Part shown: in pieces, positions 50,014 through 58,393 of the stretch
How the letters are laid out: each line of letters starts with the position of its first letter
Position numbering within the stretch: the stretch's first letter is position 1
From: Pseudomonadota bacterium
Lineage (GTDB): Bacteria; Pseudomonadota; Alphaproteobacteria; Caulobacterales; Caulobacteraceae
Length of the DNA: 64,000 nt
Reading direction: 5' to 3'
Assembly: GCA_018241995.1 (NCBI GenBank)
Contig: JAFECT010000008.1
Span: 62,001-126,000, forward strand
Notes under the pieces: generated by a model
What the model was told of the DNA's origin: nothing
Databases searched by the model: none
The model's input: the letters and a program-made list of their open reading frames with translations, nothing else
Translations under genes and position numbers: made by a program

Positions 50014-50901
50014 TCAGGCCTTGCCGTAGAGGCTGCGGATGTCGCCGATGTCGTCGTCGCTGAGGCGGCCAAAGGCGTGGCTGGGGTCACAAACGTTCAT
50101 CACCGAGGCCGGGCGGTAGGGGATCGCCAGGGCGGCATGGTCGCCGCGCAGCAATGCCTTGCAGGCCGGGTCCGCCGCCTGGCTGTAGGCGTCGTCGGGC
50201 AGGCCCAACACATGGCCGAGTTCGTGCACGGCCGAGCCATAGACACAGGTCTTCAGCACCTCCTCATCCTCCGCGCGGGTGCAGCCCGAGCGGCTGGGGA
50301 AGGCGAAGGCCAGTTTCACCGTATCGGCCTGGCCGAGCAGGCCTTTGCCGAGCGTCGGCGTCTCGGGGTTGTCGGCGTTGAAGACAGGTTCCAGCTTCAC
50401 CGCGGCCATGCCGGCCTTGCAGGCGCCCATGTCCTGGAACTTGACCGCAGCGACGCGCTCCCAGGCCTTCTCCGCCTCGCCGACCGCGGCCTGCAGGCGC
50501 ATGCCCTCTTCGTTCAGTGGAGGGCCGGACCAGCAGACGGGCGCCACGCCGCCGGGCCAGAGCTCGACGTTGGGAAGCTGCATGGGCGGGCGCGCCGTGG
50601 CGACATTGGCGGGGGCGGCTTCGCGCTTGACGACGCTCAGGAAATCCAGGCCCGCGGCAAGCGCGGCGGCCAACAGGGCCACGACCAGCGCGGTCTGCCG
50701 CTTGCCGCCGAGCAGCAGGCCGAAGGCGGCGGTGACGCAGGCGATCGCCGCGACCGACAGGGCCAGGCTCAGTTGCTGATCACCGCTGAGCGGCGAGGCG
50801 AGATTGGCCAGGCCGTATGCCGCGCCGCCCAGGCCCACGGAGGCCAACAGCAGGGTCGCGATCAGGACCGCCGGATTGGAAGAGGGCTTGGGACGCGCCA
50901 T
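50014..50901 (-). CDS. Membrane-anchored metzincin-like zinc metalloprotease
   Basis: 295 residues. Three hydrophobic segments at about 13-30, 45-65 and 70-88 (VLIATLLLASVGLGGAAYGL, LSLALSVAAIACVTAAFGLL, QTALVVALLAAALAAGLDFL) precede a catalytic domain. Near residue 225 is SAVHELGHVLGLPDDAY, the HExxHxxG zinc motif, with Asp rather than His a few residues later, and a possible Met-turn in RPASVMNVCDP near 266. Cysteines at CWSG, GACKAG, GCTRAE, TCVYG, ACKAL and VCDP suggest disulfides. It begins six bases after the tyrosinase stop, so the two are one operon. Substrate unknown; the tyrosinase or a neighbour is a natural candidate. Confidence 0.82.
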   Translation of the reverse strand: MARPKPSSNPAVLIATLLLASVGLGGAAYGLANLASPLSGDQQLSLALSVAAIACVTAAFGLLLGGKRQTALVVALLAAALAAGLDFLSVVKREAAPANVATARPPMQLPNVELWPGGVAPVCWSGPPLNEEGMRLQAAVGEAEKAWERVAAVKFQDMGACKAGMAAVKLEPVFNADNPETPTLGKGLLGQADTVKLAFAFPSRSGCTRAEDEEVLKTCVYGSAVHELGHVLGLPDDAYSQAADPACKALLRGDHAALAIPYRPASVMNVCDPSHAFGRLSDDDIGDIRSLYGKA

Positions 50902-50907
50902 CGGTTC

Positions 50908-52359
50908 TTAGACCCAGCGATACTCGACCAGGGTCAGGTCGAGCGAGAGAGCGACGATCAGGGGCGTAGGCGGCGGGGGCGGCGCTGGCTCGGCGACCGC
51001 AGGCGCGGGGGGCTCGGGCGTGGCGCTGGGCGGAGGCGGCGGGACGGGCGCCCAGCCGACGGTGGCCTCGACCTCGACCTCCAGCACGTCGGAGAAGCCG
51101 GTCGCGTCGAACAGCTGCGGCCCGACCGCGAAGGCGAAGCCGTGCTCGTGGGCGGCGGGGGCCTCCGCATCGCCGTGCGCCATACCCGCGTGGCCGGCGG
51201 GCGCGCCATGGCCGCCGACGAAGGGCAGGACCGTCGCCATCGGGGTGACCACGGCGCCGCTCGGCCCGATCCGGCGCACGCCGATGCGCACCACCGTTCC
51301 GCAGAACTTCTCGCCCGCCAGACGGACGCGGCCCGAGCCCTTCAGCTCGTGCGACTGGCCGCTGCGGTCCGACGCCAGGATCGCGGCGATGTCAGCGGGC
51401 AGGGGGATGCGCAGCACCCCGTCCGCGCCCGGGGCGTCGGTCAGGGCGACCTTGAAGTCCTTGCGCTGAAGGACCTCGCGCCGCGTTTTGCCCGCGGGCG
51501 GGCGCACCGGCTGCTCGTCGAACCAGGGCGAGGGGTAGGGCGCGTCGTAGCGGTAGCCCAGGGCCTCGGTGTGCAGCACGTCGCGGGCGGTCAGGGCGCG
51601 CGCCTTCGCGCCGTTTTCGTCGACGAAATTGTCGAAGCTCTCGTTCAGCCAGCCAGGCTCCATGACGAGGCCGCGCTTGTCGGCCAGGGGCTGCCAAGTG
51701 GCCCAGACCCGGTCGACATTGGCGTGGTGGAACCAGAACAGCGGGTCCTTGGGCGCGGTCGAGGTGTCGCCCATGTCGCCGCCGACCGTGACGTGCACGA
51801 AGCCGTGGCCGGAGCTCTCCACCGAGCCCGCCGCGCCCATCTCGCCCACGAAGGTCGAGAAGCTGTCCTGCTGCAGCTTGGCCCAGTCGGTGAAGTCGGA
51901 ATCCTTGCGCGCCTTGACGAAATCGACGGTGGCGAGGTCACGGCGACGCCGCCTGTGCCACAGGGCCCCGTCCGCCGCCGTCAGCCAGGCGGGCAGCACC
52001 GGGTCGGACTGCCAGTCCCAATAGGGCATGGCGAAATCGGCCTTGCCGCTGAAGTGCGCGATCAGCCTTTCGAACCAGTAGAGCTGGGCGCGATGCCAGG
52101 GCAGGAAACGCCAGCCGCCGTGCTGGCCCCAGTCGCCGGAGTGGATGAACACCTGCTGGCCCCAGGAGACCGTGTCGGCCCGCTGGCGCATGGCCTTCAT
52201 GCCACGGATGTAGGCGGCCAGGTCGGGGTCGGCGGGCGTCATCTTCGCCGCGTTGCGCCGCACGCGCACCACGCCGCCCATCGGTTGGGCCATCACCGGC
52301 CCCGCCAACGCAAGGCCCGCACCCGCGCCCATCATCGCGCGCCGAGTAAAGCCAGACAT
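50908..52359 (-). CDS. Tat-exported tyrosinase-family copper oxidase
   Basis: 483 residues from ATG 52359, with GGGGGGA five bases upstream. A twin-arginine signal (SGFTRRAMMGAGAGLALAG) exports the folded enzyme. CuA ligands are in VFIHSGDWGQHGGWRFLPWH (about 73-92) with the conserved FLPWHRAQLYWFER. CuB ligands are in SSGHGFVHVTVGG (about 182-190) and DPLFWFHHANVDRVW (about 205-220). The C-terminal 90 residues include a His-rich HGAPAGHAGMAHGDAEAPAA stretch and a Pro-rich linker before a final beta segment. It should oxidise phenols or tyrosine with O2. Operon with the metalloprotease, divergent from the large unknown gene. Confidence 0.9.
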   Translation of the reverse strand: MSGFTRRAMMGAGAGLALAGPVMAQPMGGVVRVRRNAAKMTPADPDLAAYIRGMKAMRQRADTVSWGQQVFIHSGDWGQHGGWRFLPWHRAQLYWFERLIAHFSGKADFAMPYWDWQSDPVLPAWLTAADGALWHRRRRRDLATVDFVKARKDSDFTDWAKLQQDSFSTFVGEMGAAGSVESSGHGFVHVTVGGDMGDTSTAPKDPLFWFHHANVDRVWATWQPLADKRGLVMEPGWLNESFDNFVDENGAKARALTARDVLHTEALGYRYDAPYPSPWFDEQPVRPPAGKTRREVLQRKDFKVALTDAPGADGVLRIPLPADIAAILASDRSGQSHELKGSGRVRLAGEKFCGTVVRIGVRRIGPSGAVVTPMATVLPFVGGHGAPAGHAGMAHGDAEAPAAHEHGFAFAVGPQLFDATGFSDVLEVEVEATVGWAPVPPPPPSATPEPPAPAVAEPAPPPPPTPLIVALSLDLTLVEYRWV

Positions 52360-52493
52360 AGTTCCCCCCACGCCCAGGCCGAGGAAGGTAAACCGCGGCC
52401 GCCGAGCCTGTCACGCCCGCGCCCGCCTCAGGGGTATGCGAGTACGCAAACAAAGCGGGTAGTGGCGGCATGAACGCTTAAAAGTAGCGAAGC

Positions 52494-52501
52494 TTAACCA
52501 T
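52494..52501 (+). promoter_or_regulatory. CtrA half-site-like TTAACCAT
   Basis: TTAACCAT, the known CtrA half-site sequence, lies 39 bases before the ATG of the 833-residue protein. A further TTAA occurs at about 52479-52482. It could place this gene in the cell-cycle regulon. An eight-base match can be chance. Confidence 0.35.
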
Positions 52502-52539
52502 AAGTCGTATGACCGAGACGCTCATGTGGGAGGGGCGTC

Positions 52540-55041
52540 ATGGCAAACTCTCGTGCATCCAAGCTTCGCATCCGAGCAGTGTCACCGGCCGGGCAACCCC
52601 TGGCGAATGTCCGTGTCGAACTCGTCGATGGAGCATCCTTCGAGGCGGTGAAGGCCCAGGCCCTGACCGGGACGGATTTAGGGTCCCGCAGCGGCGCAGT
52701 CCTGGCCAGCCTACGCACCAGCCGTGACGGCTTCAGTATCTTCAGCCTGGACCGCCTGCGCAGCCAGCTTCGGCCCGGGGCCGATCTTTCGGTGCGCTTC
52801 GGCGGCCGGCCCGAACTGACCTTTGGGCTCGACACGGCCGCCATCGCCGCGGGCGCCGCCTATTTCCCCTATACCCTGCCGCCGCTGGACGGTCTGCTCG
52901 AGGCGGCCGAAGCAGGGCCATGGGTCGAAGACGGCATCGAGCCTGATGACGTGACCGCGATCCCGAGCGCCTTTCCGGACCTGGGTGATCTGGTGTTCGG
53001 CGACGACTACTGCGGCCGGCTGATCCCCAACGACCGCACGGTGCGGGTGTTCGAGCACAACTACGTGGTGCGGACCCATCGCGGCGTGAAGGTCGGGACC
53101 CTCGCAGCGGGCCGCGGCAAGGGCATGGGCCACGTCGCCTTTCAGACCGAGGCCGACGGTCTGCACATCGACGAGGGCGATTTGACCTGCTTCGAGATCA
53201 AATGGAGCCGGCTGGGCTACACCTTCGGAGACCTGCTCTACAGCCTGCCGCTGGCGCCGTGTGAATCGGTGTCGCTGGCGATCTCTCATTGGGAGCAGGA
53301 TCAGTCGGCCCGGGCCGAACAGACCTCCACCACCCAGCAGGCCCAGACGTCGAGCTACGCCAGCCGCAGCGCTATCGCCGAGACCATGAACGCCCTGTCC
53401 AATCAGCTGCATGTGGGCGTCGCCGCCTCGAGCGGGAGTTCCTCGGGCGGTGGCGGCTCCGGTTCAGGCGTGATCTACGGCATGCTGCTGAAGGCCACAT
53501 CCGCCTTCCAGACCACGTCAGGCGCCACGATTGGGGCTTCCTACGACCGGTCGAAGTTCTCATCCAACGCCACGCGCGACATCTCCAACACCGTACAACA
53601 GGCGGCCGAGGCGTGGCGGCGCGACCACCAGGTGGTGGTCATGGAGCAGAAGGAAACCGAGGATCAGCAGACCTCCAGCCGCACGGTCTGCAACAACAAC
53701 CACTGCCACGTGCTGAACATTTTCTACCACGAGGTGCTGTGCAACCACCGGGTCACCACCCGCCTGGCCGGGCATCGGGAAGTCTACCTGATCCCCTATG
53801 CGCTGATGACGTTCGATCGGGATTCGGCGGCGTGCCTCCTGCCCAAGTTCTCACCCTTCCTGCTCGATCCGAGCCTGCTCACTTGCAGCGACGCCGCGCC
53901 CGCCGCTGCGCCGCCCGCGCCCAAGACGGTGCGCCGCTTCCGCATCGAACTGCGGATCGACAGCATCACGCGCCAGCCCACGCTGGTGTTACTTCGCATT
54001 GTCCCGCGCATCGGCGGCCCGGCGGACGTGCCGGTGCAGCGATCGAATCTCTGGCAAGGCGGCTACACCTACCAGTATGACGTCGACACCGCAGACTACT
54101 TGCCGGAGGACCTAAGGCAGATCGGGGTCTGGGTGGTCGGCGGAGGGGGCGGACTCTTCGGGCAGTTCACAGCCTCGATCGGCAGCATGAAGATTTCGAT
54201 GCTGGATCCGGACAGCGGCCAGTGGGTGGAGATCGCCTCCAGCACCCCCGGGTTCATCTTCGGCCAGGGCGGCTCGCTGGCGAACGTGGACCTGACCCCA
54301 CCCGCGGCGGCGGGCAGCGGCGACTGCCTGGACAAGCTGGTCGCGCACCTGAACTGCAATGCCTATTATTACAACAGCTTGGCCTGGCTTCTGGAGGATC
54401 CGAACGAGCGGATCGACCGGCTGGACCAGATCGCCTGCGGCCCAGACCGGCTGCTCGACCTGGTCATACCGGAGCCGGTCGCGGTGATGGGCCACTATGT
54501 CGCCTTCGCCAAGTCCGGCAGCGACTACGAGCCCTATCTCGACACGCCGATCGCCGAGGATCGGCTGGTGGTGATTCCGACGCCGGGTGTGTTCGCCGAC
54601 GCGGCGCTGGGCCGCTGCAGCACCTGCGAGGTTCCGGACGACACCCGCTATTGGGACTGGTCCAAGACGCCTTGCAGCTGCTGCGGCGCGGCGGCCCCGA
54701 CGCTCAAGACGCCGGACTCCTCCTCGCTGCTGGGTTCGGCTTCCACGACGTTCCCCGGCTATCCCTCGAACAGCCTGCTGACCAATGTGGTGACCAGCGC
54801 TCCGGAGGCAGGTTCGAACGGTCTGGTCGCGGCCTTTGGCAGCGCCCTGGCGACGGCCATGATGAGCGGCAAGGGGGCCAGCGAGGAGCTGGGTCAGTTG
54901 AAGGACCTGCTGGGCAAGCTGACCGAAAGCCTGTCCAAGCTCGCGCCGAACCCAGGGGACGGGCCGCCCAAGGCCGGCGCCGGAACCGGGGATTCCGCGG
55001 GGAGCAGCCCACCGCCGCCCGCCGGGGAGGCCGGCCACTAA
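52540..55041 (+). CDS. 833-residue protein of unknown function
   Basis: ATG 52540 follows GGGAGGGG. No signal peptide or membrane helix. Residues about 8-90 look like a beta-sandwich (LRIRAVSPAGQPLANVRVEL). A Gly-containing core segment near 230-250 reads GYTFGDLLYSLPLAPCESVS. A long Ser/Gln/Gly-rich tract (about 255-350) follows, then ETEDQQTSSRTVCNNNHCHV and LNIFYHEVLCNHRVTTRLAG near 375-415. After a Pro/Ala linker (about 450-465) come a beta domain and, near 685-720, a Cys-rich patch (GRCSTCEV and TPCSCCGA). The last 60 residues are helical then Pro/Gly-rich. I recall the SLPLAPxE and NHxHxLxxxYxEV signatures from large unassigned bacterial proteins, but cannot name the family. Confidence 0.8.
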   Translation: MANSRASKLRIRAVSPAGQPLANVRVELVDGASFEAVKAQALTGTDLGSRSGAVLASLRTSRDGFSIFSLDRLRSQLRPGADLSVRFGGRPELTFGLDTAAIAAGAAYFPYTLPPLDGLLEAAEAGPWVEDGIEPDDVTAIPSAFPDLGDLVFGDDYCGRLIPNDRTVRVFEHNYVVRTHRGVKVGTLAAGRGKGMGHVAFQTEADGLHIDEGDLTCFEIKWSRLGYTFGDLLYSLPLAPCESVSLAISHWEQDQSARAEQTSTTQQAQTSSYASRSAIAETMNALSNQLHVGVAASSGSSSGGGGSGSGVIYGMLLKATSAFQTTSGATIGASYDRSKFSSNATRDISNTVQQAAEAWRRDHQVVVMEQKETEDQQTSSRTVCNNNHCHVLNIFYHEVLCNHRVTTRLAGHREVYLIPYALMTFDRDSAACLLPKFSPFLLDPSLLTCSDAAPAAAPPAPKTVRRFRIELRIDSITRQPTLVLLRIVPRIGGPADVPVQRSNLWQGGYTYQYDVDTADYLPEDLRQIGVWVVGGGGGLFGQFTASIGSMKISMLDPDSGQWVEIASSTPGFIFGQGGSLANVDLTPPAAAGSGDCLDKLVAHLNCNAYYYNSLAWLLEDPNERIDRLDQIACGPDRLLDLVIPEPVAVMGHYVAFAKSGSDYEPYLDTPIAEDRLVVIPTPGVFADAALGRCSTCEVPDDTRYWDWSKTPCSCCGAAAPTLKTPDSSSLLGSASTTFPGYPSNSLLTNVVTSAPEAGSNGLVAAFGSALATAMMSGKGASEELGQLKDLLGKLTESLSKLAPNPGDGPPKAGAGTGDSAGSSPPPPAGEAGH

Positions 55042-55083
55042 GTCTATGCCTGACGCTGACAGTCGCGGCGATGCGGGAGGCCG

Positions 55084-56412
55084 CTAGAACAGCGGCTTGC
55101 CATCCGCGCTGGGGAAGGCGACGCCGAGCGCCTTGGCCACGGTCGGGGCGATATCGCGCTGGTCGATCTCGCCCAGCGAACGTCCGCGTGCGACCCCCGG
55201 TCCGACCATGATGAAGGTGGCGCGCAGCTCGGGGTGATCGGGGAAGTAGCCGTGCATGCCCTTGCGCGCGGAGGGCCGGGTGGCCGGGCCGGCCCCGTCG
55301 CCGCCGGCCTCCCAACCGAGCTTGAAGTCCACCCAGAACGACGCCGGGCCGCCGCCCATGCGCGCGATCTCGTCGGCGCCGATCACGCGCTCGATGCCCA
55401 GCGCCGGGTCGGCCGCCAGTTTGTCGAGCACCGCGCGGACGCGGGCCTTCAGCTCCGCGTCGTCCGGCCGAGCCAGGATGATGGCTGTCGAGGCCCCGCC
55501 CCACGGAAACGCCTCCCAGGCCTTCACCTTGTGGCTCTTGGGGTCGAGCGTGATCAGGCCAGCTTCCGCAAAGGCGCCGATGAGGTTGGTCTGGGTGTGC
55601 AGGGGCGCGAAGCCGTGGTCGGAGACCACCGCCACCACCAGGCCGGGCTCGGCGGCGCGGGCCCGTTCGATCAGGCGGCCGAGCGCCGTGTCGATGCGCT
55701 CGAGCGCCCGGTTCGCCTCCGGCGAGCCTGGGCCGAAGTCGTGCTGGGTGTGGTCGAGGCTGACCAGGTGCAGAGTGAACAGCGCCGGATGCTTGGCCTC
55801 GATCAGGGTCCCGGCCCAGGCGGCGCGCGCCTCGTCGCCCGCGGGCTCCTCGCTGAATACCGCGGCCACGCCCTGGCCGCTGGCCTGCTCAAGCGTCGGG
55901 ATCAGGCCCGGCGTCGCCAGCGCGCGCAGCAGTTTCAGGTCTTCCGGAATCCGCGCTCGCCAGTATTCCGGCACGTTCCAGTCGATCGAGCGCGAGCCGG
56001 TCGCCACCGGCCAGAACAGGTTTGCCACGGGCTTGCCGGCCGCGTGCGCCGCGTCCCAGAGCGTCGGGACCTTGATGTCCTCGGCGTACCAGAACCAGCC
56101 GCCCTGGTTCTTGCCCTCCGGATCGAAGGTCGTGTTGCTGACCACCCCGTGCCGGGCCGGCCAGACGCCGGTGATCATGGTGACGTGGTTCGGGTAGGTG
56201 AGGGTGGGCAGGGAATTGCGCACCCCGGTCGCCGACGCGCCTTCGGCTGCCAGCCGCCGCAGGGTCGGGACTTTCAAGCCGCGCTCCTCGGCCTGCAGCA
56301 CGTCGGCTGGCCTCAGCCCGTCGATGGAGACCATCAGCACTGGGGCCGTCCAGGCGGCCGTGGGCAAGGCAAGGCTCAGCAGCAGGGCGCAGATCAGGGT
56401 CTTAAGACGCAT
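55084..56412 (-). CDS. Secreted nucleotide pyrophosphatase/phosphodiesterase (alkaline phosphatase superfamily)
   Basis: 442 residues from ATG 56412, with AAGGAGGG upstream; a signal peptide (MRLKTLICALLLSLALPTAAWT) follows. Catalytic elements: first metal Asp in VLMVSIDGLRPADV, nucleophile Thr in NSLPTLTYPNHVTMITG near residue 70, Asp and His in LVSLDHTQHDFGPGS near 225, SDHGFAP near 280, and the last His in GMHGYFPDHP near 385. The pattern is that of type I phosphodiesterase/NPP enzymes that hydrolyse nucleotide or phospholipid phosphodiesters outside the cytoplasm. Convergent with the large unknown gene; single gene. Confidence 0.92.
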   Translation of the reverse strand: MRLKTLICALLLSLALPTAAWTAPVLMVSIDGLRPADVLQAEERGLKVPTLRRLAAEGASATGVRNSLPTLTYPNHVTMITGVWPARHGVVSNTTFDPEGKNQGGWFWYAEDIKVPTLWDAAHAAGKPVANLFWPVATGSRSIDWNVPEYWRARIPEDLKLLRALATPGLIPTLEQASGQGVAAVFSEEPAGDEARAAWAGTLIEAKHPALFTLHLVSLDHTQHDFGPGSPEANRALERIDTALGRLIERARAAEPGLVVAVVSDHGFAPLHTQTNLIGAFAEAGLITLDPKSHKVKAWEAFPWGGASTAIILARPDDAELKARVRAVLDKLAADPALGIERVIGADEIARMGGGPASFWVDFKLGWEAGGDGAGPATRPSARKGMHGYFPDHPELRATFIMVGPGVARGRSLGEIDQRDIAPTVAKALGVAFPSADGKPLF

Positions 56413-56564
56413 CGCGCCCTCCTTCGCACCCACCTCTTGTGGCGCCGGATCGTGACGGCCGCATCTCGTTTCGAAGGAAGCTTCCCGACGGTGCTGTGAC
56501 CTACCGCACAAACCGGGCCGCGGATCGAGCTTAGCAGGGAAGGCTTGCAATCGGAGCTCTGATC

Positions 56565-57311
56565 ATGCGCGCCATCGCCTTCCTCGCCGCCGCTTTCGCG
56601 CTCAGCAGCGCCGGGGCTGCTTTCGCCGAGCCCTCCGCCACGCTCAGCGGCGGCTATTCCGATATCCAGCCCACCGGCGGCGGGGGTCATGTCGACAACT
56701 GGAATCTGGCGGCCGCGGCCGCGGCGCCGGTCGGCGATTCCGGCTGGGCCGTGCAGGGCGACGTAGCCCGGAACAGCCTGCATGGCGCGGGCGTCAGCGG
56801 TGAGACGGCCAACTATTCGCTCAGCGCCTACCGTACCGGCGCGAACGGCCGGATCGGCCTGAGCGCCGGCTACAACACCTTCCAGGGTCTGGGGATTTCC
56901 AGCCGCAGCAACTACGGCGGCTTCGGGGAGTACTGGCCGAGCGAGCGTCTGACCCTGGGCGCCAAGGCGGCCGGCGTCTCCGGCGGCGGAAGCTCGGGTG
57001 GCTACGGCGGGGCGGAGGTCGTGGTCTATCCGGCGCCCGACGTCGCGCTCAGCGGTACGGTCGATTACCTGAAGCAGAGCGGCGTCCACGTCACCGTCGG
57101 CACGCTGACGGGCGAATGGCTGCCGTCGCGTCGGTCGCCGGCCTCGGTCTATGCCGGTTACAGCAACGTCGATCTGGCGGGCTTTCGCCAGAACGTGTGG
57201 CTGGTGGGGGTGAAGCTGCAGTTCGGCCAGGGCGCGCGCGCCAGCCTGGTCGAGCGCCAGCGCTCGGGCCCGGCCGGCTGGGCTGCGGCGGCCACGGCGC
57301 TGAAGTTCTGA
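56565..57311 (+). CDS. Putative outer-membrane beta-barrel protein
   Basis: 248 residues. A signal peptide (MRAIAFLAAAFALSSAGAAFA) leads to a sequence of alternating hydrophobic and polar residues with many Gly, Ser and Tyr, which reads as about 10-12 amphipathic strands: ATLSGGYSDIQ, GHVDNWNLAAAAAAPVG, GWAVQGDVARN, YSLSAYRTGANGRIGLSAGY, and so on, with the barrel-like final strand QNVWLVGVKLQFG. It extends beyond the last strand by about 30 residues. Family and function unknown. Single gene, upstream of tRNA-Cys. Confidence 0.7.
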   Translation: MRAIAFLAAAFALSSAGAAFAEPSATLSGGYSDIQPTGGGGHVDNWNLAAAAAAPVGDSGWAVQGDVARNSLHGAGVSGETANYSLSAYRTGANGRIGLSAGYNTFQGLGISSRSNYGGFGEYWPSERLTLGAKAAGVSGGGSSGGYGGAEVVVYPAPDVALSGTVDYLKQSGVHVTVGTLTGEWLPSRRSPASVYAGYSNVDLAGFRQNVWLVGVKLQFGQGARASLVERQRSGPAGWAAAATALKF

Positions 57312-57373
57312 GGTCGCGGACGGGCGGCGGCCTGGCGTCGCCGCTCGCTTCGTCTTCGATTTGTGGAGGAATT

Positions 57374-57447
57374 TGGAGGCCTGACCCGGAATCGAACCGG
57401 GGTACACGGATTTGCAGTCCGCTGCGTAACCACTCCGCCATCAGGCC
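57374..57447 (-). tRNA. tRNA-Cys (anticodon GCA)
   Basis: The minus strand folds as a cloverleaf: acceptor GGCCTGA pairs with TCAGGCC; discriminator T and an encoded CCA follow; the anticodon arm GCGGACTGCAAATCCGT holds GCA; the T arm is CCCCGGTTCGATTCCGGGG-like. Length 74 with CCA. Confidence 0.97.
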
Positions 57448-57603
57448 GTGACGCGCTGGGTAGTCGGTCGGGCGGGCGAGCGCAAGCGGGCAAATCCACA
57501 TCGCCGCCATCAAGTCGCAGGGCGCCTGTCGCCCCCGTTGCGCGCGCGCCAAAGCGGCCTATAAGCGGCGCGGTCTTCAGGTGTTTTCAGCGAGGCGGGC
57601 GCG

Positions 57604-58233
57604 ATGGACTTCATTTCGGCGCGCATCAACATGGTCGACTGTCAGGTCAAGACCAACGACGTGACCGATCCGGCGATCCAGCTGGCCATGCGTATGGTGG
57701 CGCGCGAGCGCTTCTGCGCCCCCGCCCGCGCTTTCGCCGCCTACGCTGACGTCGAGCCGGAAATCTGCCCCGGTCGTCACCTGATGCGCCCGCGCGATGT
57801 GGCCAAGCTGCTGCAGGCGGCCAAGCCGCGCCAGGGTGAGAAGGCGCTCGGCATCGCCGCGCCCTACGCGGCCGCCGTCCTGGCGGAGATCGGCCTGAAC
57901 GTGACCGCCCAGGAAGGCGACGCACGCGCCGCCGCGGTGCTCGACCAGGCGCTGGAGGACTATGGCGTGGCGCTGGAGGTGGCCGACCTGAAGACGCCGA
58001 TCGGGTCCGACTACGACCTGATCGTCTGCGAAGCCGCGCTGCAGCAGGTTCCGGCCGCCTGGATCGCGGCGCTGAAGCTCGGCGGGCGTCTGGCGCTGGT
58101 CGAACGCGACGGGCCGGTGGGCAAGGCGCGGCTGTTCCAGAAGATCGAGACGGGCTCAACGTCTCGTGAAGTTTTCGATGCGACACCGCCGATGCTGGCG
58201 GGTTTCGAAAGAGCCCCTACATTCCAGTTCTGA
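57604..58233 (+). CDS. Protein-L-isoaspartate methyltransferase-like protein
   Basis: 209 residues. ARINMVDCQVKTNDVTDPAI at the start and VARERFCAPARAFAAYADVE are the PCMT-family opening found in alphaproteobacteria. The SAM motif I is degenerate: KALGIAAPYAAAVLAEIG replaces the usual VLxIGxGSGYxxA. Later LPIGSDYDLIVCEAALQQVP-like sequence (IGSDYDLIVCEAALQQVP) and GGRLALVERDG match the fold. The weak glycine motif makes methyltransferase activity doubtful. It lies just upstream of tolC in the same direction, an arrangement typical of this lineage. Confidence 0.8.
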   Translation: MDFISARINMVDCQVKTNDVTDPAIQLAMRMVARERFCAPARAFAAYADVEPEICPGRHLMRPRDVAKLLQAAKPRQGEKALGIAAPYAAAVLAEIGLNVTAQEGDARAAAVLDQALEDYGVALEVADLKTPIGSDYDLIVCEAALQQVPAAWIAALKLGGRLALVERDGPVGKARLFQKIETGSTSREVFDATPPMLAGFERAPTFQF

Positions 58234-58393
58234 CGCCGGCTCAGCTTTGGGCTGTGGCGTCGGGGAAACAGGGCGCCCGATCGTCGCCAATGTGAAAAAA
58301 GCTTAACTGGCTGGCCGGTGGCGATCCGGGCATGGGTTGAACTATAGAATAGCGGCGCGCCCAAGGGCCGCGCCCATTTGGGGAACTAGCCGC

